Shown one piece after another: positions 33,696 through 42,958 of a stretch of DNA of 64,000 bases. Position numbers and translations under genes: made by a program. The stretch comes from Paenibacillus durus ATCC 35681 (GTDB taxonomy: Bacteria; Bacillota; Bacilli; Paenibacillales; Paenibacillaceae), in NCBI RefSeq assembly GCF_000993825.1, contig NZ_CP011114.1, positions 620,001-684,000 of the forward strand. The letters run 5' to 3'. How positions within the stretch are numbered: the first letter of the stretch is position 1; each line of letters opens with the position of its first letter. The notes below the pieces were generated by a model, which worked only from the letters and a program-made list of their open reading frames with translations, made no database searches and was not told the origin of the DNA.

Positions 33696-34235
33696 ATGGC
33701 TGATGTGAGAAGTACGCAATCCACCGAGCGGGAGATGCCGGAAGAACAAGGAAAGACGGAGCAGCAGAAAAAGGTGAATGTATCATCGAATACGAAAGAG
33801 CGGACAAAGGCGGCAGCGCCTCAAAAATCAACAGACACCAACGAGGCATCCATTGTGCTGATCGACGGCGTTTGTCATTTGTGCGGATGGCTCACAACCT
33901 TCATTATTCCCCGTGATCCCGAGGGACGTTTTCGCTTCGCGCCGCTGCAGAGCGACATCGGGCATAGGCTGCTGGAAAAGGGCGGGCTGGACGCTCATCG
34001 GCTGGATACGGTAGTGCTGATAGAGAAGGGGAGGTACTATACGGAATCGGCTGCTGCTCTACGTATTCTGCGCAGGCTTCGCTTTCCCTGGCCAGCCGCT
34101 TATCTGCTTATCGCCGTACCGGCTCCGCTGCGCAACAGACTGTACCGGTATGTGGCAAAGAACCGCTACCGCTGGTTCGGCCGCGATGATCAGTGTCTAG
34201 TGCCTACGCCGGAGATCCGGGGGCGGTTTTTGTAG
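33696..34235 (+). CDS. DCC-family (DUF393) thiol-disulfide oxidoreductase-like protein
   Basis: 179 residues. The family motif DGVCHLCGW is near residue 53, followed by DPEGRFRFAPLQSDIG and a C-terminal YRWFGRDDQCLVPTPE, as in other members; function is unknown though a thioredoxin-like redox role is assumed. Unusual: about 48 residues of a Lys/Gln/Glu/Thr-rich, low-complexity extension come first (STEREMPEEQGKTEQQKKVN), which most members lack. An alternative start inside that stretch is not visible. GGAGAGG precedes the ATG. Confidence 0.85.
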   Translation: MADVRSTQSTEREMPEEQGKTEQQKKVNVSSNTKERTKAAAPQKSTDTNEASIVLIDGVCHLCGWLTTFIIPRDPEGRFRFAPLQSDIGHRLLEKGGLDAHRLDTVVLIEKGRYYTESAAALRILRRLRFPWPAAYLLIAVPAPLRNRLYRYVAKNRYRWFGRDDQCLVPTPEIRGRFL

Positions 34236-34315
34236 TGTGATCCCCTTCACGTTGCACGTTCGCTGGCTAGGGAGACGAACAAGATGGCCGACTCAATTAT
34301 CTCGATTTTTAAATA

Positions 34316-34344
34316 TTGCCGTGTCCCAATAAATATGCTAGTAT
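34316..34344 (+). promoter_or_regulatory. Predicted promoter of Tad locus 1
   Basis: TTGCCG and TAGTAT with 17-base spacing; 127 bases before the TadZ start. Confidence 0.55.
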
Positions 34345-34371
34345 GACTGTAAATTATAGGAATAGTAACGG

Positions 34372-34421
34372 AAGCACCGTTCATTAACCGTTTGTCGCGG
34401 TTATTGGCGGTGCTTTTTTGC
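34372..34421 (+). terminator. Intrinsic terminator in the leader of Tad locus 1
   Basis: AAGCACCG / CGGTGCTT outer stem with inner AACCG/CGGTT pairing, then six T. It lies downstream of the predicted promoter and upstream of the first gene, so it may act as an attenuator or simply end transcription from the previous gene. Confidence 0.7.
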
Positions 34422-34470
34422 TGTGTTCTTATAAGTAAATTACGAGGAAGTTAAGGAAAGGGGGAAGATT

Positions 34471-35637
34471 ATGGCCGCTAACATCGTGCTCGCCGTGCGT
34501 GAAACCCAGTATATTGAACCGCTGCTTCACTATGTTCACCACAGCGAATATGGCGAAATGCTGAATATTAAGGCGTTCAGCCGAATGGATGTTTTTACCG
34601 AGTACATGAAAGGCGGGGAAGCGCCTGACGCGGTTGTCGGCGATCCCGCGTTCATCGAGGCATGGCTCGTTGGGGGCCGGGCGGCGGTTCCTTGGGCGAT
34701 TCTGGAGGAAGCCGGCGGCGCGGCGTTCACGGAGAATCAAGGCGCTGCAGGCGGCAAGCGTATTGGAAAATATCAAGCGCTGCCTGCGCTGCTGTCCTCC
34801 ATGCTTCAGCTATGTGAAGTGGGGCGGAAGCGCACAGCTTCCGGTTGGGGTGAAGGCACTTTACTGCTTGGAGTTGTGTCGGGAAGCGGCAGCAGCGGCA
34901 AAACAACGGTTGCGATGAACTTAGCCAAGCAGTTTGGGTGCCAGGGGTTGTCCGTATTTTATCTAAATCTTGAGACGGTGAACAGCAGCGGGTTGTTTCT
35001 GCATCCTTCCTGGGGCAGCGGGCCGGGGCTGGAGCGGCTTCTGTACGAGATCCAAGCCTCCAAAGATAGAGGACACGCTTCGGAAATTGGCATAAGACGC
35101 TATGCTGTCAGACTGGACGCGCTGCACTGCGATACCTTCAGACCTGTCAGCAATATTAAGGAAATGCTGCATATGAGTGCAGGGGATGCGCAGGAGTTAA
35201 TGGAACTGCTGGCCGGGGACGGCAGCTATGATATCGTCATCGTCGATACGAGCAGTATCGGGGAAGAACGCGCCGGAGCGGTGCTGCAATGCTGCGGACG
35301 TCTGGTCTGGGTGCTTCGGGACGACGAGATGGGCGTCTACAAGACGGGAAGATGGCTGTCGCACTTTACATCTCCGCACTCCGGGATGAAGGCCGATTTG
35401 TCCGGCAAGAGCTTATTTGCAGTAAATTTCGCTAAGGAGAATGCTCCGCAGATACCTTCCAGCGGGGGAATAGAGCCCGATGTCCTGCTGCCCTACATTT
35501 CCTCCTGGAATCTGCCAAATAGAGGGGAGCTAAGTCTCAATTCACCACTGTTCCAGCGCGGCATCCAGAAGCTATGCGGAATGATTACGGGGATGCCGCA
35601 GCCTGAGCTTCAGTCAGGTGGAGAGGGAAATTCATGA
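34471..35637 (+). CDS. TadZ/CpaE-like pilus localisation ATPase, locus 1
   Basis: 388 residues. N-terminal receiver-like domain without obvious phosphorylation site (about 1-110), then a MinD/ParA-type P-loop domain. The nucleotide loop VSGSGSSGKTTVAMNLAKQF keeps Gly-Lys-Thr near residue 143, and YDIVIVDTSSIGEE gives Walker B near 255. TadZ proteins position the Tad secretion machine at the pole or membrane. The stop overlaps the start of the cpaF-like gene by four bases. Confidence 0.85.
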   Translation: MAANIVLAVRETQYIEPLLHYVHHSEYGEMLNIKAFSRMDVFTEYMKGGEAPDAVVGDPAFIEAWLVGGRAAVPWAILEEAGGAAFTENQGAAGGKRIGKYQALPALLSSMLQLCEVGRKRTASGWGEGTLLLGVVSGSGSSGKTTVAMNLAKQFGCQGLSVFYLNLETVNSSGLFLHPSWGSGPGLERLLYEIQASKDRGHASEIGIRRYAVRLDALHCDTFRPVSNIKEMLHMSAGDAQELMELLAGDGSYDIVIVDTSSIGEERAGAVLQCCGRLVWVLRDDEMGVYKTGRWLSHFTSPHSGMKADLSGKSLFAVNFAKENAPQIPSSGGIEPDVLLPYISSWNLPNRGELSLNSPLFQRGIQKLCGMITGMPQPELQSGGEGNS

Positions 35638-36881
35638 ATGACGAACTATTCCGGGCTCTTCGCAGCGATATACGTTCAGGGCTAGATGTGACCTCCTCCG
35701 TGGGAAACGGCGAGCTGATCTCGCATATTGAAAAGACGATTTTTGAGCGGGAAGAGCTGCGGTCGTTAACTGCCCAGGAGAAGCGCGCGCTTGTCCGCAG
35801 ACTGTTCGATTCCTTTCGGGGTCTGGATGTGCTTCAGCCGCTCGTGGACAATCCGGCCATCAGCGAGATTATGATTAACAGCTACGAAGATATTTTTGTC
35901 GAGGAGGAAGGGGAGATCCGCCGCCTGCCGCTGGCGTTCGAATCGGCGGCCAGACTGGAGGATATTATCCAGATCATTGTTTCCGACGTCAACCGCGTCG
36001 TCAATGAATCGTCGCCGATTGTCGATGCCCGCTTAAAAGACGGGTCGCGGGTCAACATTGTGCTCCCGCCCGTCTCGCTAAAGGGCCCGGCGATGACGAT
36101 CCGAAAGTTTCCCGAGTCGCCGATGACCATGGATGATCTTGTCCGCCGGGAAACCATCGGCCAGGAAGCGGCTGATCTGCTGAAGACGCTCGTAGCCGCT
36201 AAATACAATATTTTTATCAGCGGCGGAACGGGTTCGGGTAAAACGACCTTTCTGAACGCCTTATCCCAGTTCATTCCTCCGCAGGAGAGAGTCATTACAA
36301 TCGAGGATTCGGCGGAGCTGCAAATCGTGACCGTGCCTAACCTGGTATCCCTAGAGACCAGGAACGCCAACACGGAGGGCAGGGGAGAAATCACCATCCG
36401 CGATCTGATCCGCTCGTCGCTGCGGATGCGTCCCAACCGGATAGTCGTCGGCGAGGTGCGCGGTGCAGAGGCACTTGATATGCTGCAGGCGATGAACACT
36501 GGACATGACGGATCGTTATCCACCGGCCACGCCAACAGCGCGCGCGATATGATCAGCCGTCTGGAAACGATGGTGCTGAGCGGCGCCGATCTTCCGGTTG
36601 CCGTCGTCAGGCAGCAGATCAGCTCGGCCATCGACATTTTTGTCCATCTGGCGAGGCTGCGCGACCGATCGAGGCGGGTTATGGAGATCAGCGAGGTTGT
36701 CGGGCTGGATGACGGAGAAGTGCAGCTGAATCGGCTGTACGAATTCCGGGAAACCGGCGAGAGCGGAGGACGGCTGCGGGGCGTGCTGGAAGCAAGCGGC
36801 AATCCTTTGCGGCATACAGAGAAGCTGGCCATGGCGGGAATGGCTTTTACTCCGCTGAGTCGTTATGAGGGTGCAATTTAA
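35634..36881 (+). CDS. CpaF/TadA-type secretion ATPase, locus 1
   Basis: 415 residues, hexameric motor for pilus assembly. Canonical motifs: Walker A SGGTGSGKTTFLNALSQF near residue 198, Asp box ITIEDSAELQI, Walker B area RMRPNRIVVGEVRGAEALDM, and His box NTGHDGSLSTGHANSARDMI. The N-terminal part NPAISEIMINSYEDIFVEEE is typical of the TadA subgroup. Translation is coupled to TadZ (ATGA). Confidence 0.95.
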   Translation: MNDELFRALRSDIRSGLDVTSSVGNGELISHIEKTIFEREELRSLTAQEKRALVRRLFDSFRGLDVLQPLVDNPAISEIMINSYEDIFVEEEGEIRRLPLAFESAARLEDIIQIIVSDVNRVVNESSPIVDARLKDGSRVNIVLPPVSLKGPAMTIRKFPESPMTMDDLVRRETIGQEAADLLKTLVAAKYNIFISGGTGSGKTTFLNALSQFIPPQERVITIEDSAELQIVTVPNLVSLETRNANTEGRGEITIRDLIRSSLRMRPNRIVVGEVRGAEALDMLQAMNTGHDGSLSTGHANSARDMISRLETMVLSGADLPVAVVRQQISSAIDIFVHLARLRDRSRRVMEISEVVGLDDGEVQLNRLYEFRETGESGGRLRGVLEASGNPLRHTEKLAMAGMAFTPLSRYEGAI

Positions 36882-36903
36882 ATAAGGAAGAGAGGCGGGA
36901 ATT

Positions 36904-37812
36904 ATGCCCGAGATACTGAGAAAGAATCGGGGGCAGGCTGATCGTGCAGCATCCGATCGTCATCCGGTCATCTGTGAACCGGCTATCCGGGGACCCTCCC
37001 GGTACGGGATGGTTAAGCGGAGTCATGTCAGCCGAGAATTGGCGGGGAGTAGGGATGCCGCTGCGCCTCGGTTACCGGATTATACCGTGTACACGCTGAA
37101 TTCGCGGCAGAGAATCATTTCGGCGGCGGCAGGCGGCTTCATTCTGTTTGGGGTCGGCTATCTGTTCTATCACAATCCGGTTATCGCCTTGTTATTGTCA
37201 GCAGGAGGATACTTCGCCCCGCGTATTTGGAGGGATTATCTGAGGAAACGCCGCCGCGCTATGCTTAACCTTCAGTTTAAGCAAATGCTCTTCTCGCTCT
37301 CTTCCTCGTTGTCTGCGGGCAGGTCGGTGGAAAATGCGTTTCGTGAAGCGGTGCAGGATTTGAAAATGCTCGATCCGGAGGGCGGCAGCGATATGATTGC
37401 CGAGCTGAACATTATCTGCGCGCGGCTTGAATATGGACAGCCCATTGAAGAAGCGCTGCTTGATTTTAGCAAGAGGGCAGATATGGAGGATATCCGGCGG
37501 TTCGCCGACGTCTTCTCCGTCTGCAAACGGACGGGTGGCGACCTGGTCGAGGTAGTCCGCCGCACCTCAAGCATTATCGGCGAGAAGCTGGATGTTCAAC
37601 AAGAGATCGCGGTCAGCATCTCCCAGAAACGGTTCGAGTCCAAAGCACTGCTTGTTTCCCCGCTCATTATGCTGTTGTTTATGAGCTTTAGCGCCGGGGA
37701 CTATATGCAGCCTATGTACACCGGGTTCGGAATGCTGATCTCGACGTTTGCGCTAGCTGGGCTGATTCTGTGTTATTTCTGGATCAGCAAAATTATGGAC
37801 ATTCCACTGTAA
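36904..37812 (+). CDS. TadB-like inner membrane platform protein, locus 1
   Basis: 302 residues, T2SS-F superfamily. About 75 unstructured N-terminal residues come before the first helices (IISAAAGGFILFGVGYLFYH and NPVIALLLSAGGYFAPRIW). The F domain around LQFKQMLFSLSSSLSAGRSV and FADVFSVCKRTGGDLVEVVR is typical, with two more membrane segments at the end. The platform partners with TadC and the ATPase. Confidence 0.88.
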   Translation: MPEILRKNRGQADRAASDRHPVICEPAIRGPSRYGMVKRSHVSRELAGSRDAAAPRLPDYTVYTLNSRQRIISAAAGGFILFGVGYLFYHNPVIALLLSAGGYFAPRIWRDYLRKRRRAMLNLQFKQMLFSLSSSLSAGRSVENAFREAVQDLKMLDPEGGSDMIAELNIICARLEYGQPIEEALLDFSKRADMEDIRRFADVFSVCKRTGGDLVEVVRRTSSIIGEKLDVQQEIAVSISQKRFESKALLVSPLIMLLFMSFSAGDYMQPMYTGFGMLISTFALAGLILCYFWISKIMDIPL

Positions 37813-37817
37813 GGAGA

Positions 37818-38696
37818 GTGGGGAATCTGAGATGGATTTGCGGATTGGCGGCCATTGCGCTGATTGTGAGCTGGATAGTGCTGCGCGGCAGAAGCGGGAA
37901 GAGATACGCAGCCCTGCGGAGCATGCCTGTGGATGGCTTACGGCTGCGCAGTCTTTCGGAGCCGCTGCTTATGCTTCTGGAGCAGGGGGGATTTGCCCGG
38001 AAGTTTCCGGTATTCGCATTCCGGCTGCAGCGGTCGGTGCAGCGGATATACGGGCAGCGCCACAGTGCGGAAATAACGCTGCTGTTTATGGGAGAGATGC
38101 TGGCCTACAGCTGGCTGCTCGTCTTGGGAGGCTGCGGCTTGGCAGCGCTCAGCGGAGAGCCGTCTGCACTCGTTCTGGGAATTCTGCTGGCCATACTGCT
38201 TCCCGCCACGCTTGCAGCCGATCTGCATAAAAAGGTCAAGGTGCGCGAACAGCTCATCATGATGGAGCTGCCGGATCTGCTGAGCGGGATTGTACTGCTG
38301 GTCAGCGCGGGTGAAACGGTGCAGCGGGCGATTACGCGCTGCCTGGAAAGCCGAAAGAATGACAGCCATCCGCTCTACCGGGAACTGTTAACAATGACCG
38401 CCGAGTGGGAGAGCGGCTATTCGCTTCAGCAGGCATTCGAGAATTTCAGCAAGCGCTGCGCCGTGCAGGAGGTCTCGCTCTTTACGACGACGGTGCTGCT
38501 GAATGTGCGCAGAGGGGGAGGGGATTTTGCGCTCGCGCTTCGCGATTTATCCCGGCAGCTGTGGGAGAAGCGCAAGGCGGTCAGCCGGACGCGGGGAGAG
38601 CAGGCGTCCTCGAAGCTGGTATTTCCGATGGTCGTTATTTTTGTAATTGTAATTGTATTGGTAGGTACTCCGGCTTTTATGATGATGAATATGTAG
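37818..38696 (+). CDS. TadC-like inner membrane platform protein, locus 1
   Basis: About 292 residues, T2SS-F superfamily. The start is unsure: GTG 37818 is almost on top of AAGGAG, and the frame is open upstream to GTG 37770 within the tadB-like gene; no ATG exists in frame nearby. Membrane segments at the N-terminus, near residues 90-140 and at the C-terminus (VIFVIVIVLVGTPAFMMMNM). The F domain motif MMELPDLLSGIVLLVSAGET is near residue 155 and LNVRRGGGDFALALRDLSRQ near 235. Confidence 0.85.
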   Translation: MGNLRWICGLAAIALIVSWIVLRGRSGKRYAALRSMPVDGLRLRSLSEPLLMLLEQGGFARKFPVFAFRLQRSVQRIYGQRHSAEITLLFMGEMLAYSWLLVLGGCGLAALSGEPSALVLGILLAILLPATLAADLHKKVKVREQLIMMELPDLLSGIVLLVSAGETVQRAITRCLESRKNDSHPLYRELLTMTAEWESGYSLQQAFENFSKRCAVQEVSLFTTTVLLNVRRGGGDFALALRDLSRQLWEKRKAVSRTRGEQASSKLVFPMVVIFVIVIVLVGTPAFMMMNM

Positions 38697-38709
38697 GAGG
38701 ATGAGAAAC

Positions 38710-38898
38710 ATGTTGACTATTGTGGAGAAAAGCAAAGATTTTTGGCGGGATGAGGAAGGCTTGGGCACGCTCGAAATGATTCTAATTATTGCCGTACTGG
38801 TCGCTGTAGTTATATTGTTCCGCCAGAAGATCAAAGAGGTGATTTCAAATCTGATTGATACCGCTGGCGAAAAGAGCCAGGAAGTATTTGAAGAGTAA
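38710..38898 (+). CDS. Flp-type type IVb pilin
   Basis: 62-residue prepilin, the probable main subunit of the locus 1 fibre. Start ATG 38710 sits nine bases after AGGAGG. The processing site GLGTLEMILIIAVLVAVVIL matches the G-x-x-x-x-E-(hydrophobic) pattern of prepilins, with Glu five residues after the first Gly; the leader is about 18 residues. Processing would need the prepilin peptidase at 42959. The C-terminus is short and charged (EKSQEVFEE). Confidence 0.9.
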   Translation: MLTIVEKSKDFWRDEEGLGTLEMILIIAVLVAVVILFRQKIKEVISNLIDTAGEKSQEVFEE

Positions 38899-38910
38899 GT
38901 AGAGACTTGG

Positions 38911-39585
38911 ATGAGAACAAAACTGCGCAGCGACGAAGGAAGCTTCACCGTGGAGGCGGCGATGGTGCTGCCGATTATTATGTGCGTCACCATGCTGCTC
39001 CTGTTCTTCTGCTTATACAGCTACCAGAAATCAATGCTGCTTCAGGTTGCGTCTTCCGCAACCGAGCAGGCCGCCTACAACTGGGACAACAGCCATAAAG
39101 CCAGGGATGGATCGTTCCCGCAAGGGGAATATGATTCCCTCTACTGGCGAATCGGGGACGATCATCTGCTTGGCAGCTTGTTTGGGATTGGAGAGAAAGG
39201 CGGAGCTGCTGCAATACAGCTTCCAAGCGGCGGCATGCAAGAAGACAATCTGCCTTCCGCCAAATTGGGAAAATCCGCTGACAGGGTTCCGAACAATATG
39301 CCTGGAGAAATGAGCTACAACTACTCTTTTACGGGAAGAAAAGTAAATGCCAAACTTCGGAGGGTGCTGCATTTGCCTGTTCTGGACGATATTCTTTCGG
39401 ACGGAGCGCAGCCTGAGGTTACCGCACAGTCTCTTGTGGCTGAGCCGGTAGAGTTTATCCGCACCGTCGATTTGATGCGCTACTATGGAGCCAAATTTCG
39501 CGGAAAGTCCGCGAATAATGAACCGAAAGAGGCCATGAAGCAGCAGGATGCTTCCGCCATGATGACTAAACTTGGGAACCGCTAA
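38911..39585 (+). CDS. TadE-like pseudopilin, locus 1
   Basis: 224 residues. The N-terminal GSFTVEAAMVLPIIMCVTML is the TadE signature, a Glu at position 5 after the Gly-Ser cleavage region and a membrane helix. The extracytoplasmic part has no recognised domain. TadE-like proteins act as minor pilins or assembly factors. Twelve bases after the pilin gene. Confidence 0.85.
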   Translation: MRTKLRSDEGSFTVEAAMVLPIIMCVTMLLLFFCLYSYQKSMLLQVASSATEQAAYNWDNSHKARDGSFPQGEYDSLYWRIGDDHLLGSLFGIGEKGGAAAIQLPSGGMQEDNLPSAKLGKSADRVPNNMPGEMSYNYSFTGRKVNAKLRRVLHLPVLDDILSDGAQPEVTAQSLVAEPVEFIRTVDLMRYYGAKFRGKSANNEPKEAMKQQDASAMMTKLGNR

Positions 39586-39633
39586 GGGCAGTTAAACCAT
39601 CTGCTGCACATTTATAAATGAGAGGAAAAGAGG

Positions 39634-41883
39634 ATGAAAAGACGAATTGCGGCTCTAAGCCGCTGCGCCATGCGGTTTAAACGCTGGAGAAGGCAAACGG
39701 AAGGATCGGTATCGGTGTTCCTGATCATGGTGCTGGCCTTTGTGTTTCTTTTCTCCGCAGTACTCATTGATTATGCGCGAATGGCCGCTGCTAATGTGCA
39801 GGGTGAACGTCTGGCGCGTGCAGCTGTTCGGTCGGTGATGTCCGCGTACGATGTGGAACTGCGGGAACAATACGGGCTGTTTGCCTTCGGTGGAAGCGAT
39901 GGAGACGAGCTGATGGCCCGGGTTCTTGATGATACTCTTCGTAAAAGCGGACGAGGGGACGGCTTCAATCTGGTGAACCTCGGTCTTGACACCTCTACGC
40001 TGGAATGGAGCCGTTCGCTGGGCAGCTATGATGTATTCCGCCGTCAGATCAACGAGGAAATGAAATACAAGGCGCCGGTTGATTTCGCTCTCGAAATCGC
40101 GGGAAAGTTCAAGCCGCTGTCCGAAGCCATGGAGGAAGCTTCGCGTACGACAGACCTGTTCGCCAAGCTGCAGCCGCTTTATGACAAGCGGGAGGCGGCT
40201 CTCGACCGGATGCTGGAACATAGGCGGCAAGCTGCGGAAAATGCGCGGAAGCCGCTCACGCTGATTAAGAATCCGTCTGGCGGAGGCATTGCCGATAGTT
40301 CCATAGGAACTATAACAAACGCAGCGGATATCGCTGCCCAATATAACGATTATGTGAACAAGTCCTATGCGGATTTAAACAGGGACCCGAAAGAATCGCC
40401 GAGCTATACATCGGCTATCAATTCCTATCTAGAGCAATCCGCAGCGGTTATTTCCAGACTGGACAGTCTGCTTGCTGATTGGCAGAATAACCATGCCCCG
40501 TTGATGAGCAAGGCAGGCGATGCCCTTAAGGAAGCTGAGGCGATCAACGAAGAAATGAGAGAAGCCATACGGCAGGCCAAGAGCGCGAGTGCAGGAAGCG
40601 GCTATGATTCTTCCGCCTCCTGGGATATCCCTGACTCGGATGCGAATGTTACAGCCCGTCCTAACCTGCTGGAGCAAGCGGAGCTGCTGCTGCTTGATAC
40701 CGTAGACTTCCGAGGCATGGAGAATAATCTGACGATGCAGGAAGCGGCTTATCGGGATGCGGAATCAAGAGCTTCCTCTCTTTCAGGGGAAATTAATCCT
40801 TTATCGGTGGGTCTTAACGGCAACAGTGGCGCAATGGATGCGGCGGTGACCGGCGCGGCGGAAGCCGTTGATGCCTATTTGCATGATTACGGAAACGGAG
40901 GGGCCGTTATCGGCCGGGAAGCGTCTGGAATCGAGGAGCACAGAGGCTCGGACAACCAGCGTAAAGAACTGGAGAGAGAAGCAAAGACTAAGCTTGGGGA
41001 GGCGCTTAAAGTTGCCGACGCTCTTCGCAATCTAAGCGGCGGTGCTGAAGAAGTTCTGGAGCGTTACGAAATGCTGAATCAATATTACGAAGAAAATCTT
41101 GAGTATAACCGGGGCCTGCGTGAGCAGTTGCCGGATAATCCTGCAAAGAACAATCCATACGCTGCCGAAAGCGCGGCCATGGATCAAATGGACAATCTTT
41201 ACGAAGCGCTGAGCGGCGTTATGCTTGCCTCGAGGGACAGACTGTTTCAAAGCGAATATGCGGCGCAGTATTTTCCGCATTTTGATATTTCTCAGCTTAC
41301 GGGCATTGCCGAAGGCTCCACTGAAGAGATCGGGGAGAAGCTCAATGAACAACTCGATCCGCACAGTCAGGAACTGGAGTACATTCTGTACGGCTTCAAT
41401 CAGCCGGGATTGAATGTAGGGGCGGCATACAGCGAGATCTTCGCGGCGCGGCTGGCTATTCGTACAATGGAGGGATTTGTGAAAAAAGCGGGGCTGGGCA
41501 ATCCGCTGCTCGTCGTGGCGGCCGCAATACTGTACGGGGTGACAGAAGCGGTAAAGGATATGATTATGCTCTGCCGGGAGGGTGCAGCCCCTTTGTCCGA
41601 ATATGTACCCGTTAATCTGACCTACCGTGATTATTTGCGCCTGTTCATGGTGCTGCATGGCTCGGGAGAAGCCGAGCTCTCGCGGATGCTGGCCCTGATC
41701 CGGCTAAATACGGGCATTAATCCGGGTGATAGGAGCACCTATGTCTCCGCTGAGACAAGGCTGGGAATGCGTCTGTGGTTTCTGCCTGGCATTATGAAGC
41801 TGCTTCAACATACCGGCGCGGTTCCGGGGGAAATTGACGGCCAAACTTATTTCAAGGCGGTTAAAGCGGACTTTGCGTATTGA
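39634..41883 (+). CDS. DUF5702-type surface protein of the Tad locus
   Basis: 749 residues. N-terminal anchor TEGSVSVFLIMVLAFVFLFS (about 24-45), followed by a long exported region, mainly coiled and helical (many Ala, Glu, Leu; EEHRGSDNQRKELEREAKTK). Two weak hydrophobic stretches near 615-635 could re-enter the membrane. The start region resembles TadG-like pilus proteins and I assign the DUF5702 family from the overall layout. Role unknown, possibly tip or assembly platform. Confidence 0.75.
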   Translation: MKRRIAALSRCAMRFKRWRRQTEGSVSVFLIMVLAFVFLFSAVLIDYARMAAANVQGERLARAAVRSVMSAYDVELREQYGLFAFGGSDGDELMARVLDDTLRKSGRGDGFNLVNLGLDTSTLEWSRSLGSYDVFRRQINEEMKYKAPVDFALEIAGKFKPLSEAMEEASRTTDLFAKLQPLYDKREAALDRMLEHRRQAAENARKPLTLIKNPSGGGIADSSIGTITNAADIAAQYNDYVNKSYADLNRDPKESPSYTSAINSYLEQSAAVISRLDSLLADWQNNHAPLMSKAGDALKEAEAINEEMREAIRQAKSASAGSGYDSSASWDIPDSDANVTARPNLLEQAELLLLDTVDFRGMENNLTMQEAAYRDAESRASSLSGEINPLSVGLNGNSGAMDAAVTGAAEAVDAYLHDYGNGGAVIGREASGIEEHRGSDNQRKELEREAKTKLGEALKVADALRNLSGGAEEVLERYEMLNQYYEENLEYNRGLREQLPDNPAKNNPYAAESAAMDQMDNLYEALSGVMLASRDRLFQSEYAAQYFPHFDISQLTGIAEGSTEEIGEKLNEQLDPHSQELEYILYGFNQPGLNVGAAYSEIFAARLAIRTMEGFVKKAGLGNPLLVVAAAILYGVTEAVKDMIMLCREGAAPLSEYVPVNLTYRDYLRLFMVLHGSGEAELSRMLALIRLNTGINPGDRSTYVSAETRLGMRLWFLPGIMKLLQHTGAVPGEIDGQTYFKAVKADFAY

Positions 41884-41893
41884 CGGGAGGAAC

Positions 41894-42934
41894 ATGAGGG
41901 AGATGGAGGATCGGCGCAGGAGGAGAGGGAGATCTCAAGACGAAGGCAGCATGGTTGTGGAAGCGGCAATGGTGCTGCCGGTATTTTTGCTGTTCGTGCT
42001 GTTCCTGATCTTTATCGTACAAATGACGCTGTATTCGACCGCCCTGCAAAGTACAGTGTCCGATACCGTCAAAGAGGTGGCCACTCATATGTACCCTGCC
42101 GCTTTGGCGGCGGAGAAGGCGGAACAGTCCGGAGCAACCTCCGGAGAAGCCGAGAACGAGACCGAGGATCAGGCAGCCGCTGAAAATGCAGGCAGCGAAG
42201 CAGCTGGCGCGGATAAAACGCCGGTGTGGACCATCCCGCGGCTGTCGGTCGCCGATTGGGCCGAACAATACGCCGCCGATCTGCCTCCGCCGCTTGATGA
42301 GTGGATAAGAAGCGCTGCGGAAAAAGGGGAAGGTCCTCTTCAGGAGCTTCAGGCCGAAGGCTCGGAGGCCGTGTTGGACGCCGCTGTCAAACCGCTGCTG
42401 AGGCCCTATATCGCTTCGGATATGCTGGATTACAGGCGTATTCATGTCTCGAATGTAATTGTTCCGAAATTAAGAGACGGTGAGAAGCCCTACTTCGGCC
42501 TTCAGGTTAGCTACGAGCTGCCAATGAAGGTGCCGTTCCTGAACCGGAGCATTGTGCTGGAGGCCTCCTCCGTCGAGCGGTTATGGATAGGGGATACGGG
42601 TGAAGGCGGAAGCGGCGGTCAGGAAAGCGGAGGGGAAAATAACAGCTCCATTGCCATTCTGGAGAAGCCGAATCCTGCAAGGCCGAACAAACAAGGAGTC
42701 ATCCGGATTAAAATAGCGCCGAATACTTCGGCAAATCTTACGGTCTTCTATAAAAGCGGAAAGAGCACCGCCAAGTATTTGGGGTGGAAGACAGCGGACG
42801 AGAATGGCTACATCGAGTGGGAATGGAGGATCGGCGGCAAAACGACGCCGGGCTCATGGCCAACATTCGTCATTGAGACAGAGGATGGTCAATCGGCGGA
42901 AGGCCAATTTTACGTAGCGGATAAGCCGGACTGA
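41894..42934 (+). CDS. Large TadE-like pseudopilin, locus 1
   Basis: 346 residues from ATG 41894, chosen because GGGAGG is four bases before it and the frame further upstream lies in the previous gene. Basic leader (EDRRRRRGRSQ) then EGSMVVEAAMVLPVFLLFVL, again the TadE pattern. An acidic Ala/Glu segment follows (AENETEDQAAAENAGSEAAG, residues 95-125). The last 90 residues form a beta-rich domain after a Gly/Ser linker (GEGGSGGQESGGENNSS). Confidence 0.82.
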   Translation: MREMEDRRRRRGRSQDEGSMVVEAAMVLPVFLLFVLFLIFIVQMTLYSTALQSTVSDTVKEVATHMYPAALAAEKAEQSGATSGEAENETEDQAAAENAGSEAAGADKTPVWTIPRLSVADWAEQYAADLPPPLDEWIRSAAEKGEGPLQELQAEGSEAVLDAAVKPLLRPYIASDMLDYRRIHVSNVIVPKLRDGEKPYFGLQVSYELPMKVPFLNRSIVLEASSVERLWIGDTGEGGSGGQESGGENNSSIAILEKPNPARPNKQGVIRIKIAPNTSANLTVFYKSGKSTAKYLGWKTADENGYIEWEWRIGGKTTPGSWPTFVIETEDGQSAEGQFYVADKPD

Positions 42935-42958
42935 CTTACAAAAAGGGGAGCTTGGGAA

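Noticed and set aside
37832..38230. 132-codon frame with an ATG and a good ribosome binding site over the TadC gene
   Set aside because: The translation is not protein-like and the overlapping T2SS-F frame is clearly the coding one.
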